Positions 32,965 through 41,627 of a stretch of DNA of 64,000 nt are shown here, piece by piece. Location: assembly GCA_040398525.1 (NCBI GenBank), contig JBBATY010000001.1, forward strand, positions 186,001 to 250,000, read 5' to 3'. Position 1 is the first letter of the stretch. Each line of letters starts with the position of its first letter. The stretch comes from VFMC01 sp040398525 (GTDB lineage Bacteria; Actinomycetota; Acidimicrobiia; Acidimicrobiales; Ilumatobacteraceae). Both the position numbers and the translations under genes were made by a program. The notes under the pieces were generated by a model, which saw nothing but the letters and a program-made list of their open reading frames with translations, was not told the origin of the DNA and did no database searches.

Positions 32965-33753
32965 TCACGGGCACAGCCTCGACGACAGGCGCCGAACCGC
33001 CACCACGCCCCCGACCACGGCCCACAGAGCGACGTACGCCAGGTGGCCGGCAGCCGCGAGCAGGTCGACACCGCCCGTCGTGAGGCCGCGGGCCACCACT
33101 ACCCCGTGCCACAGCGGAGCCACCCTGGCCAGCCACTGCACCACGCCGGGCAGCTGGTCGAGCGGGTAGAACGCGCCGCCGAACAAGAACAACGGCACCA
33201 GCACGAAGCGCTGCAGCGCGGCGAACACACCGTCGAGCTCGGCACCGATCGACACCGCCATGATCGGCATCGCGAACGCGACGCCCACCAGGGCTGCCAC
33301 CAGCACCGCAGGGGCAAGGCCCCAGCTGCGGGTTGCAGGGAACAGGGCCAGCGCCAGGGAGACCGCCGTGGCCGCGAGCGCGGCGCGTGTGGCCATCCAC
33401 ACGGCGTGGCCACCGACGATGTCGCGCGCACCGAGGGGCGTCGCAGCGATGCCGTGGTAGAGCCGTTGCCACCGCAGCCCACCCATCACCGGCCACATGC
33501 TCTCGTCGGAGCACACCGACATCGCCGTGGTCACGAGCAGACCTGGTGCCACGAACGCCACGTACGGCAACGACCCGAGCACATCGCTCGACCCTGCGTT
33601 GCGGTCGACGAGCGCTCCCACTCCCACCCCGAGGCCGAGCAGATACAGCATCGGTTGGACGAACGAGGCCATCACGTTCAGCCGCCAGAGCCGACGGAAC
33701 GCAACGACGTGGCCCTCCATCACCCGCAGCAGGCCAGGGGTCGACAGGGCCAC
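32965..33753 (-). CDS. ABC-2 type exporter permease, first subunit
   Basis: 262 residues from GTG, 2 nt after the ATPase stop. Six spans, with FVQPMLYLLGLGVGVG and VLVPLFLFGGAFYPLDQLP, the DrrB/NodJ (ABC-2) pattern. It is related to but clearly diverged from the second permease. Tight packing implies one transcript with infB upstream. Confidence 0.86.
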   Translation of the reverse strand: MALSTPGLLRVMEGHVVAFRRLWRLNVMASFVQPMLYLLGLGVGVGALVDRNAGSSDVLGSLPYVAFVAPGLLVTTAMSVCSDESMWPVMGGLRWQRLYHGIAATPLGARDIVGGHAVWMATRAALAATAVSLALALFPATRSWGLAPAVLVAALVGVAFAMPIMAVSIGAELDGVFAALQRFVLVPLFLFGGAFYPLDQLPGVVQWLARVAPLWHGVVVARGLTTGGVDLLAAAGHLAYVALWAVVGGVVAVRRLSSRLCP

Positions 33754-33755
33754 GT

Positions 33756-34679
33756 TCAGTCCACCAACGAACGTCCGGTGAGCATCAAGAACACGTCCTC
33801 GAGGCTCGAACGGCGGACCAGCACGCTCTCGGCATGCACGCCACGACGGTGCACCTCGGCATGGGCCGCCTCGCCGTCGTCGACGTACACGAGCACACGA
33901 TCGGCGAGCACCTCGATCCGCCTCCCGATACCTCCCAGCACGTCGACCGCCGCCCCGGCGTCGGGCCCGAGGCGGAGCTCGAGCACTTCACGGGTCGAGT
34001 GGACACGGATCAGCTCGGACGGTGAGCCCTCGGCGACGATGCGACCTTCGTCCATCACCACCAAGCGATCACAGAGTTGCTCGGCCTCGTCCATGTAGTG
34101 GGTGGTGAGCACCTGGGTGACGCCCTGTTGCTTCAGTCGGTACAACCGTTCCCACAGCACGTGACGCGCCTGCGGGTCGAGCCCGGTGGTCGGTTCGTCG
34201 AGCAGCAGCAGATCGGGTTCGTTGATCAGGGCGCGGGCGATCGACAGTCGTCGCTTCATGCCGCCACTCAGCTGCTCGACCACGCTGTCGGCGCGATCGG
34301 AGAGACGGGTGAACTCGAGCAGCTCGGTGGTCCGGCGCCGGCACTCCGCCCGGGACAGGTCGAAGTAGCGCCCGTAGACGAACAGGTTCTCGCGCACACT
34401 GAGCTCGGTGTCGAGCGTGTCGAGCTGAGGCACCACGCCGAGCTTGGCGCGGATGGCCGGCCCGGACACGGCCGGGTCGAGGCCGAAGATGCGCAACACC
34501 CCACCGGAGACCGGCGAGACGCACGCGATCATCCGCATCGTGCTGCTCTTGCCGGCCCCGTTCGGGCCGAGGAAGCCGAAGACCTCGCCCGGCTGCACCT
34601 CGACGTCGATGCCGCGGACCGCCTCGAAGGCACCGAACCTCTTGACGAGCCCCTTCGCCAGGATCAGCGGGGCGCCCAC
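33756..34679 (-). CDS. ABC-2 exporter ATP-binding protein, DrrA-like
   Basis: 307 residues from GTG, 1 nt after the infB stop. Walker A GPNGAGKSS, Q-loop VVPQLDTLD, signature LSGGMKRRLSIA, Walker B LLLLDEPTTGLDP and switch His in TTHYMDEAE. The C-terminal extension (about 235-307, ending EDVFLMLTGRSLVD) is typical of DrrA-type drug or lipid exporters. Its close coupling to infB probably gives constitutive expression. Confidence 0.93.
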   Translation of the reverse strand: MGAPLILAKGLVKRFGAFEAVRGIDVEVQPGEVFGFLGPNGAGKSSTMRMIACVSPVSGGVLRIFGLDPAVSGPAIRAKLGVVPQLDTLDTELSVRENLFVYGRYFDLSRAECRRRTTELLEFTRLSDRADSVVEQLSGGMKRRLSIARALINEPDLLLLDEPTTGLDPQARHVLWERLYRLKQQGVTQVLTTHYMDEAEQLCDRLVVMDEGRIVAEGSPSELIRVHSTREVLELRLGPDAGAAVDVLGGIGRRIEVLADRVLVYVDDGEAAHAEVHRRGVHAESVLVRRSSLEDVFLMLTGRSLVD

Positions 34680-34680
34680 A

Positions 34681-37608
34681 TCAGGTCCGAGCGATCTCGC
34701 GCTCTTCGAAGGTTTCGATGACGTCGCCCGGCTTGAGGTCCTGGAAGTCGGTCAGGCCGATACCGCACTCGAAACCCTCGCGGACCTCGCGGACATCGTC
34801 TTTGAACCGGCGCAGCGACTGGATCGCACCCTTCCAGATGATGACGCCCTCGCGGAGGAAGCGCACCTTCGACCCACGGGTGATGGTGCCGTTGAGCACC
34901 ATGCATCCGGCGATGGCTCCGATCTTCGGCACACGGAAGATCTCGCGCACCTCGGCATCGCCGGTGACGACCTCTTCGTACTCCGGCGCAAGGAGGCCGA
35001 CCATGGCCCGCTCGATGTCCTCGATCAGCTTGTAGATGATCTCGTACGTGCGGATCTCGACGCTCTCGGCGTCGGCCAGTTCGCGGGCTTTGCGGTCGGG
35101 ACGGACGTTGAAGCCGATCAGCGTGGCATTGGTGGTCGACGCCAGCGTGATGTCGTTCTCGGTGATGCCACCGACAGCTCGGTGGACGAAGGCCAGCTTC
35201 ACCGTCTCGCGCTCGAGACGCCGCAAGCTCTCGGTGACCGCCTCGAGCGAGCCCTGGACGTCGGCCTTGAGCACCAGGTTCAGCGTGGCGACCTCGCCGC
35301 GCTGGATCTGGCTGAAGATGTCCTCGAGCTTCACGCCACGCTGCACACGGGCGTCGCCGCGCTGGTTGGTGAGCCGCTGGCGCTGCTCGCGGGCTTCGCC
35401 CACGGTGCGCGCCGTCTTCTCGTCCGGCGCGGCGCGGAACTCGTCGCCGGCGTTGGGCACCGACGACAGGCCGAGCACCTGCACCGGGGTGCTTGGCCCG
35501 GCCTCTTTCACCTGCTTGCCGGTGTCGTCGATCATCGCCCGGACACGGCCCCAGGCCGCACCGGCCACGATCGGGTCGCCGACCTTCAGCGTGCCCTTGT
35601 CGACGAGGATGGTGGCCACCGGGCCACGGCCGGTGTCGAGGTTGGCCTCGAGCACGATGCCCTTCGCCCGACCCGTCGGGTTGGCCGTGAGCTCCTCGAG
35701 CTCGGCCACCGTCGCGAGCTGCTCGAGCAGATCGTCGACGCCGAGGCCCTGCTGGGCTGCCATCTCGACGACGATCGTGTCGCCGCCCCAGCTCTCGGGA
35801 ACCAACCCCTGCTCCGACAGCTGAGCCATCACCCGCTGCGGGTCGGCGTTGTCCTTGTCGATCTTGTTCAGCGCCACCACGATCGGCACTTCGGCCGCCT
35901 TGGCGTGGTTGATCGCCTCGACCGTCTGCGGCATCACACCGTCGTCGGCTGCCACCATCAACACCACGATGTCGGTGACCTGGGCGCCACGGGCGCGCAT
36001 CTTGGTGAAGGCTTCGTGACCCGGGGTGTCGAGGAAGGTGATCTCGCGACCGGCCGCCTCCACCTTGTACGCACCGATGTGCTGGGTGATGCCTCCGGCC
36101 TCGCCGGCGACGACGTTCGCGTTGCGGATGCGGTCGAGCAGCGTGGTCTTGCCATGGTCGACGTGACCCATGACGGTGATCACCGGAGCGCGCAGCACCT
36201 GCAAGGTCTCGTCGTCGTCGTCGGAGTCGTCGAACATCGCCTGGAGCTCGAGCTCTTCTTGCTGACCGGGTTCGACGAGGAGCAGGTCAGCGCCGATCTC
36301 GAGCGCGTAGAGCTCCATCTGCTCGTCGCTGAGCGTCATCGTGGCGGTGACCATCTCGCCGTTCGACATGAGGAAGCGGATGACGTCGGCCGCCGTGCGG
36401 TTCATCTTCGGCGCGAACTCCTGCGCCGACACACCGCGCTCGATGACGACCGTGCCCTCCGGGACAGGCGCCGAGCTCGGCGTGTACGAACCACCGAGCT
36501 GTGGGCCCTGCGCCTCGAAGTCGCGACGCCGACGCGCCCGGCTCTTCTTGCGCGGGGCTCGTCGCTGACCGCTGGGCCGAGCGCCACCGGGACGTGCGCC
36601 TGCCGGCGCACCGGGACCACCAGGGCCCCGACCACCACCGGGGCCGCCAGGACCACCACCTGGGCCGCCAGGCCGGGGGCCGAAGCCACCTGGACGTGGG
36701 CCACCGGGCCGCGGGCCACCGACACCACCGGGACGGGGACCACCGGGGCCACCTGGACGCGGGCCGCCTGGACGCGGCGCATAGCCAGCACCGCCCGGAC
36801 GCGCACCGGGAGCCGACGGACGGGCAGAGCCGGGCGGCGGCGGGATCGGACGGCCGCTGGCCGACATCGGACGCGCGCCCGGCGGGGGCGGGATGGGTCG
36901 CCCGCTCGGCGACACAGGGCGGGCCGGCGCACCGGGTGCGCCCGGCGCCGCGGGCCCGGCACCAGGGCGAGGCGGCGGAGCGCTGGGCCCACCGGGACGA
37001 GCGCCGGCAGGCGGTGCGGACGGACGCGCAGCGGGCGGTGGGCCAGCCGGACGCGGGGCCGTGGGCGGCAGCGGACGGGCGGCGACAGGTGCTTGGCGAC
37101 TGGTGTCGCCCGGAGTCGGCCGGGTGCTGACGATGCGCCGCGGCTCGTCGGTCTCCGCGGGCGGCGCGGTGACCGTCGGCGGCGCAGCAACCGCGGGCTG
37201 CACGTCGGCCGTGGGCGTCACCTCAGCGCTCGGAGCAGGCCGCTCGACCGGTTCGGCCTGCACGACGACCGTCGGGGCCTCGACCTGGGGCGCTGGCTTC
37301 ATGACTGGCGGTGCCTCGACGGCTGGTTGCTCCACGTCGGCCGGCTCGGCCTCGGCCGAGTTCGTCGCTGTGGCCTTCTTGGCCGGAGCCTTCTTGGTCG
37401 GCTTGGCCTCTTCGGGCTGCTCAGGCCGCGTCAGACCATCGCGCTCGGCGCGGCGACGGAGCCGGTCGGCCTGGGCTTCGATGATCGACGACGACTGGCT
37501 CTTGGCCTCGACGCCCATCGTGTTGCACAGGTTCAACAACTCCGTGTTGGTCATCCCGAGCTCTTTGGCGAGCTCGTGCACGCGGATCTTCTTGGTGGGC
37601 AAACTCAT
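34681..37608 (-). CDS. infB: translation initiation factor IF-2
   Basis: 975 residues. N-terminal IF2N helix (IRVHELAKELGMTNTELL), a long Ala/Pro/Gly/Arg-rich region (about 60-350), then the GTPase domain with GHVDHGKTTLLD near residue 480, DTPGHEAF and ALNKIDK, and the C-terminal fMet-tRNA-binding domains. It delivers initiator tRNA to the 30S subunit. The RPGG-type repeats of the linker explain the very GC-rich, repetitive stretch at 36560-37130. It follows rnpM by a single base. Confidence 0.97.
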   Translation of the reverse strand: MSLPTKKIRVHELAKELGMTNTELLNLCNTMGVEAKSQSSSIIEAQADRLRRRAERDGLTRPEQPEEAKPTKKAPAKKATATNSAEAEPADVEQPAVEAPPVMKPAPQVEAPTVVVQAEPVERPAPSAEVTPTADVQPAVAAPPTVTAPPAETDEPRRIVSTRPTPGDTSRQAPVAARPLPPTAPRPAGPPPAARPSAPPAGARPGGPSAPPPRPGAGPAAPGAPGAPARPVSPSGRPIPPPPGARPMSASGRPIPPPPGSARPSAPGARPGGAGYAPRPGGPRPGGPGGPRPGGVGGPRPGGPRPGGFGPRPGGPGGGPGGPGGGRGPGGPGAPAGARPGGARPSGQRRAPRKKSRARRRRDFEAQGPQLGGSYTPSSAPVPEGTVVIERGVSAQEFAPKMNRTAADVIRFLMSNGEMVTATMTLSDEQMELYALEIGADLLLVEPGQQEELELQAMFDDSDDDDETLQVLRAPVITVMGHVDHGKTTLLDRIRNANVVAGEAGGITQHIGAYKVEAAGREITFLDTPGHEAFTKMRARGAQVTDIVVLMVAADDGVMPQTVEAINHAKAAEVPIVVALNKIDKDNADPQRVMAQLSEQGLVPESWGGDTIVVEMAAQQGLGVDDLLEQLATVAELEELTANPTGRAKGIVLEANLDTGRGPVATILVDKGTLKVGDPIVAGAAWGRVRAMIDDTGKQVKEAGPSTPVQVLGLSSVPNAGDEFRAAPDEKTARTVGEAREQRQRLTNQRGDARVQRGVKLEDIFSQIQRGEVATLNLVLKADVQGSLEAVTESLRRLERETVKLAFVHRAVGGITENDITLASTTNATLIGFNVRPDRKARELADAESVEIRTYEIIYKLIEDIERAMVGLLAPEYEEVVTGDAEVREIFRVPKIGAIAGCMVLNGTITRGSKVRFLREGVIIWKGAIQSLRRFKDDVREVREGFECGIGLTDFQDLKPGDVIETFEEREIART

Positions 37609-37926
37609 TCAGCCTTTCGTCGGCGACGGCGCTCCGGCCCGATGTCCGGCGGCTCGCGATTGTCTCATGTCTTCGTGGGTGGTGACCAATGAGTCGACCA
37701 GTGTCTCGAGCGCTGCTGCGTCGACGGATCGGCGCCAGGCCCGGGCGAACCCGCCCTTGCGTGCCGCACGGGTTGCGCACGCTGCAGAGCAGACCCATGC
37801 ACCACGCCCGGCTGCGGTACGGCTCGTCCGCGCCGAGCCGTCGGCGTCGACGACACAGCGCCGCAGCTCGCGCTGCGGACGCGTGGCGCGGCACCCGATG
37901 CAGGTGCGCAGCGGCTCGCGGAGCAC
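37609..37926 (-). CDS. rnpM: YlxR/RnpM-family RNA-binding protein
   Basis: 105 residues with a GTG start at 37926. A GTG at 37953, inside nusA, would add nine residues. Core LRTCIGCRATRPQRELRRCVVD, then GRGAWVCSAACATRAARKGGFARAWRR: the YlxR fold with its conserved GRGA(W/Y) and basic face. Family members bind RNase P RNA and modulate its activity. The position between nusA and infB is the usual one. Confidence 0.85.
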   Translation of the reverse strand: MLREPLRTCIGCRATRPQRELRRCVVDADGSARTSRTAAGRGAWVCSAACATRAARKGGFARAWRRSVDAAALETLVDSLVTTHEDMRQSRAAGHRAGAPSPTKG

Positions 37927-37930
37927 GGGG

Positions 37931-39091
37931 TCAGGCGTCGGGTCCGTCGCCACCCTCCACGGTCTCCGGCGGCGCTGCCGTCGTTGCATCGGTCTCGACC
38001 TGGCCGCTCCACTCCGCGGCACTGACGACCGAGCCGTCGGCGGCGCGGAACTCCATCACACCGGCCTCGTTCTCGACCCACTCGCCCTCGGCGTACTCGG
38101 TGTCGTCGGGGCCCTCATCGAGCTGGTTCTCGCCACGGATGTCGATCCGCAGACCGACCAGCCGGGCGGCGAGACGCGCATTCTGGCCTTCCTTGCCGAT
38201 GGCCAGGCTGAGCTGGTTGTCGGGCACGATGACCTGGGCCTGGGTGCCGTCGGAGCTGATGATGACATCTTTGACCTTGGCCGGCGACAGCGCCTTGGCG
38301 ACGAAGTCGGGGATGTCCTCGCTGAAGGGGACGATGTCGATCTTCTCGCCGCGAAGCTCGTTGACGACCATTCGCACCCGACCACCCCGGGCCCCGACGC
38401 ATGCGCCGACCGGATCGACGTTGTGGTCGTTGCTCCAGACGGCGATCTTGGTGCGATGGCCTGGCTCGCGAGCGCACGCCTTGATCTCGACGATGCCGTC
38501 GGCGATCTCGGGCACCTCGAGCTCGAACAGGCGCTTGATGAGGCCGGGGTGCGTGCGGCTGACGACGATCTGCGGGCCCTTCGCGGTCTTGCGGACCTCG
38601 ACGATGTAGGCCTTGACGCGTGCTCCCGGCTCGGGCCGCTCGTACGGCACCTGCTCGGCCTGGGGCAACAGGCTCTCGACGCGACCGAGGTCGAGGAGCG
38701 TGTACCGCGAGTCGGTCTGCTGGATGATGCCGGTGACGAGGTCGCCCTCGCGGTTGGCGTACTCCTCGAACTTGCGATCGCGCTCGGCTTCGCGGATCTT
38801 CTGGTTCATCACCTGGCGGAAGGTCTGCGCCGCGATGCGGCCCATCTCCTCCTTCTTCGGCGTGTCGTCGCGCTCGTTGATCCACTCGCCGTTCTCGTCG
38901 ACGTCGTATGCGATGAAGGTGAACTCGAGGGTGTCGGGGTTCACCTCGACGACCACTTCCTCGGCCGCGCCGGGACGGCGCTTGTAGGCGAGGGCGAGTG
39001 CGTCGGCGAGAACCTGCAGCAGCGCGTCGACCGAGATGTTCTTCTCGTTCGCCAGCATGCGTACTGCATCGGCCATGTCGAGGTTGCTCAT
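37931..39091 (-). CDS. nusA: transcription termination/antitermination factor NusA
   Basis: 386 residues, start MSNLDMADAVRMLANEKNIS. N-terminal polymerase-binding domain, an S1 domain (DLVTGIIQQTDSRYTLLDLG), and KH1/KH2 (GACVGARGGRVRMVVNELRGEKIDIV, here quoted only in part as ARGGRVRMVVNEL, and LSLAIGKEGQNARLAARLVG). A short acidic tail replaces the proteobacterial repeats. It modulates pausing and termination. The ATG overlaps the rimP stop, and NusA may act on the operon's own leader hairpin. Confidence 0.96.
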   Translation of the reverse strand: MSNLDMADAVRMLANEKNISVDALLQVLADALALAYKRRPGAAEEVVVEVNPDTLEFTFIAYDVDENGEWINERDDTPKKEEMGRIAAQTFRQVMNQKIREAERDRKFEEYANREGDLVTGIIQQTDSRYTLLDLGRVESLLPQAEQVPYERPEPGARVKAYIVEVRKTAKGPQIVVSRTHPGLIKRLFELEVPEIADGIVEIKACAREPGHRTKIAVWSNDHNVDPVGACVGARGGRVRMVVNELRGEKIDIVPFSEDIPDFVAKALSPAKVKDVIISSDGTQAQVIVPDNQLSLAIGKEGQNARLAARLVGLRIDIRGENQLDEGPDDTEYAEGEWVENEAGVMEFRAADGSVVSAAEWSGQVETDATTAAPPETVEGGDGPDA

Positions 39092-39675
39092 TGCGCCTCC
39101 TGGTGTGACGTCGCGTTGGGAGCACCGGCGTCGCCGGTGTCGACTGGGTTGGCCTGCGCCTTTGGCGCCGCCTTGGTCTTGCTGGGCCCCTTGCCCGGCT
39201 TGGGTGCCGGGCCCCACACGAAGACCGTGCGGGCTCGGTCGATCTGGTCGTAGGCGACGACGCGGTCGGTCAGGTCGTCGGCACGGATGGTCGCGCTCTG
39301 CTCGTCGGCGGCGACGAGCACACCCTGCAGGCGCCGCTCGCCCTGGACGACGTCGCGCAGGCGGATCGCCACGGTCTTGCCCACCTCGCGCTGGAAGTGG
39401 GTCGGAGTGCGCAGCGTCCGCTCGAGACCGGGACTGGTCACCTCGAGGGTGTAGTGACCGGGCATCGGGTCGTCGTGGTCGAGGTCGCGCGAGAGCATCT
39501 TGGTGACGAGCGTGAGCGTCTCGAGGTCGACCCCGCCTGCCGAGCCGGGGGGCGTGTCGACGGTGACTCGCAGCGTGCCGCCGCGGAACTCGACGTCGTA
39601 GAGATCGAGACGGAGGTCGGCGACGACGGGCGCGACCATGCGACGCACTCGTTCGAGGGTCGTCTCGTTGCTCAT
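39088..39675 (-). CDS. rimP: ribosome maturation factor RimP
   Basis: 195 residues. RimP core: LDLYDVEFRGGTLRVTVD, DLDHDDPMPGHYTLEVTSPG, then LERTLRTPTHFQREVG. A Lys/Pro/Ala-rich tail extends past the SH3-like C-terminal domain. It assists 30S assembly and is first gene of rimP-nusA-rnpM-infB. The transcript has a leader of about 115 nt with a terminator-like hairpin. Confidence 0.94.
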   Translation of the reverse strand: MSNETTLERVRRMVAPVVADLRLDLYDVEFRGGTLRVTVDTPPGSAGGVDLETLTLVTKMLSRDLDHDDPMPGHYTLEVTSPGLERTLRTPTHFQREVGKTVAIRLRDVVQGERRLQGVLVAADEQSATIRADDLTDRVVAYDQIDRARTVFVWGPAPKPGKGPSKTKAAPKAQANPVDTGDAGAPNATSHQEAQ

Positions 39676-39738
39676 CTCGCCTCCTTCCGGGCTCGTCGGT
39701 TCGTGCTCGTCGGTCGAGAACTCCCCCCATCAGTGACA

Positions 39739-39765
39739 AAGGCGTGGGCCGGTGGCCCACGCCTT
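39739..39765 (-). terminator. terminator-like hairpin in rimP-nusA leader
   Basis: Perfect 12-bp stem AAGGCGTGGGCC / GGCCCACGCCTT with a 3-nt loop. Read on the minus strand it ends in CCTTTGT, a short U-rich tail, about 65 nt before the rimP ATG. It could be a conditional terminator controlling the operon. Confidence 0.55.
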
Positions 39766-39796
39766 GTGATGTTCGGAGAACTCAAGGACGGCAACG

Positions 39797-39802
39797 AGTA
39801 TA
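39797..39802 (-). promoter_or_regulatory. -10 (TATACT) of the rimP-nusA-infB operon
   Basis: Best -10 in the divergent region; predicted start near 39790 leaves a leader carrying the hairpin at 39739-39765. Confidence 0.5.
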
Positions 39803-39831
39803 TCCCCCGGTCGGCCGAGGCGGACGGAGAG

Positions 39832-39837
39832 TAGCCT
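39832..39837 (+). promoter_or_regulatory. leaderless-type -10 (TAGCCT) of proS
   Basis: Ends 8 nt before the proS GTG at 39846 and so decides that start. Confidence 0.55.
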
Positions 39838-39845
39838 TGCGACCC

Positions 39846-41621
39846 GTGCTGCGCTTGTCGACCCTGTTCGTCCGTACCCTCCGCGAGGACCCCGCCGATG
39901 CCGAGGTGGCGAGCCACCGATTGCTCGTGCGGGCCGGCTACATCCGCCGCGCCGCGCCCGGTGGCTTCACCTGGTTGCCGCTCGGCTGGAAGGTGTACCG
40001 CAAGGTCGAGGATCTGGTCCGCGACGAGATGGATCGCGAGGGCTTCCAGGAGGTCCACTTCCCCGCACTGCTGCCCCGCGAGCCCTACGAGGCCACGGGC
40101 CGCTGGGCCGACTACGGCGACAACCTGTTCCGCTTGGTCGACCGGCGTGGCTCCGACATGCTCCTCGCCCCGACGCACGAGGAGATGTTCACCCTGCTGG
40201 TGAAGGACCTCTATTCGAGCTACCGCGACCTGCCGCTCGTCATCTACCAGATCCAGACGAAGTATCGCGACGAGGCGCGACCGCGGGCCGGGCTGTTGCG
40301 CGGCCGCGAGTTCGTCATGAAGGACTCGTACTCGTTCGACCTCGACGAGACCGGCCTCCAGGCCAGCTACGACAAGCACCGCGTGGCCTATCAGCGCACC
40401 TTCGACCGCATGGGGCTGCCCTATGTCATCGTCTCGGCGGTCAGCGGTGCGATGGGCGGTTCGGCCAGCGAGGAGTTCCTGGTGCCGCTCGCAGTGGGCG
40501 AGGACACCTACGTCAAATGCTCGGCGTGCGACTACGCCGCCAACACCGAGGCTGTCCAGGTGGCGCCACCGTCACCGTGCTCGTGGGCCGACCAGCCCGC
40601 CGCGCAGGTGATGGACACACCCGACACCCCGACCATCCAGACACTGGTCGACCTGTTCAACGCGCGGCCCGAGCTGCGCCGAGCCGACCGCGACTGGACC
40701 GCTGCCGACACGCTGAAGAACCTCGTGGTCAAGCTGAAGCATCCCGACGGCCGCACCGAGCCGCTGGCGATCGGGGTGCCCGGCGACCGCGACGTCGACC
40801 TGAAGCGCCTCGAGGCCCAGGTGGGCCCCGCCGAGATCGAGCCGTTCTCCGAGGCCGACTTCGCCGCGAACCCGGCGCTCGCCAAGGGCTACATCGGCCC
40901 CGGGGCGTTGGGGCTGCACAACGCCAGCGGCATCCGCTACCTGGTCGATCCGCGCATCGTCGACGGCACGGCCTGGATCACCGGCGCCGACCTCCCGGGC
41001 AAGCACGTTGCGCATCTGGTGATGGGCCGCGACTTCACGCCCGACGGTGTGATCGAGGCCGCCGAGGTGTTCGCCGGGGACCCCTGCCCGCGCTGCGGGG
41101 CAGCACTCGAGATCGCTCGCGGGATCGAGATGGGCCACATCTTCCAGCTCGGCCGGAAGTACGCCGAGGCGCTGGGGCTCACGGTGCTCGACGAGCAGGG
41201 CACCACCCGTGTGGTGACGATGGGCTCGTACGGCATCGGTGTGTCACGTGCCGTCGCCGCCATCGCCGAGCTGAACTGCGACGACAAGGGCCTCATCTGG
41301 CCGAAGGAGATCGCTCCCGCCCAGGTGCACCTCATTGCCACCGGCAAGCCCGGCGACCCCCAGCTGCCAGCCGCGGAGACACTCGCCGCCCAGCTCGAGC
41401 AGGCGGGCATCGACGTGATCCTCGACGACCGCTCCGGGTTGTCGATGGGCGTGAAGTTCAACGACGCCGAGCTGCTCGGCATGCCCGTGATCGTCGTCGT
41501 CGGCCGGGGTCTGGCCGACGGCGTGATCGAGTTGAAGGACCGCCGCAGCGGCGAGCGCCGCGACATCGCGCTGGTCGACGCCGTCGGCGAGATCGGCGCG
41601 TTGCTGGCGACGCTGCCCTGA
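39846..41621 (+). CDS. proS: prolyl-tRNA synthetase
   Basis: 591 residues from GTG. Class II motif 1 region (VRAGYIRRAAPGGFTWLPLG), motif 2 (RDEARPRAGLLRGREFVMKD) and motif 3 (GSYGIGVSRAVAAIAE). The bacterial editing insertion lies between about residues 230 and 400, and the anticodon domain is C-terminal. It charges tRNA-Pro. It diverges from rimP and converges with only 6 nt spacing on the MaoC gene. Confidence 0.96.
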   Translation: MLRLSTLFVRTLREDPADAEVASHRLLVRAGYIRRAAPGGFTWLPLGWKVYRKVEDLVRDEMDREGFQEVHFPALLPREPYEATGRWADYGDNLFRLVDRRGSDMLLAPTHEEMFTLLVKDLYSSYRDLPLVIYQIQTKYRDEARPRAGLLRGREFVMKDSYSFDLDETGLQASYDKHRVAYQRTFDRMGLPYVIVSAVSGAMGGSASEEFLVPLAVGEDTYVKCSACDYAANTEAVQVAPPSPCSWADQPAAQVMDTPDTPTIQTLVDLFNARPELRRADRDWTAADTLKNLVVKLKHPDGRTEPLAIGVPGDRDVDLKRLEAQVGPAEIEPFSEADFAANPALAKGYIGPGALGLHNASGIRYLVDPRIVDGTAWITGADLPGKHVAHLVMGRDFTPDGVIEAAEVFAGDPCPRCGAALEIARGIEMGHIFQLGRKYAEALGLTVLDEQGTTRVVTMGSYGIGVSRAVAAIAELNCDDKGLIWPKEIAPAQVHLIATGKPGDPQLPAAETLAAQLEQAGIDVILDDRSGLSMGVKFNDAELLGMPVIVVVGRGLADGVIELKDRRSGERRDIALVDAVGEIGALLATLP

Positions 41622-41627
41622 GCGGGC

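Noticed and set aside
36560..37130. Tandem-repeat array or CRISPR-like region.
   Set aside because: It is the Gly/Pro/Arg-rich linker of IF-2 in frame; there are no regular repeat-spacer units.
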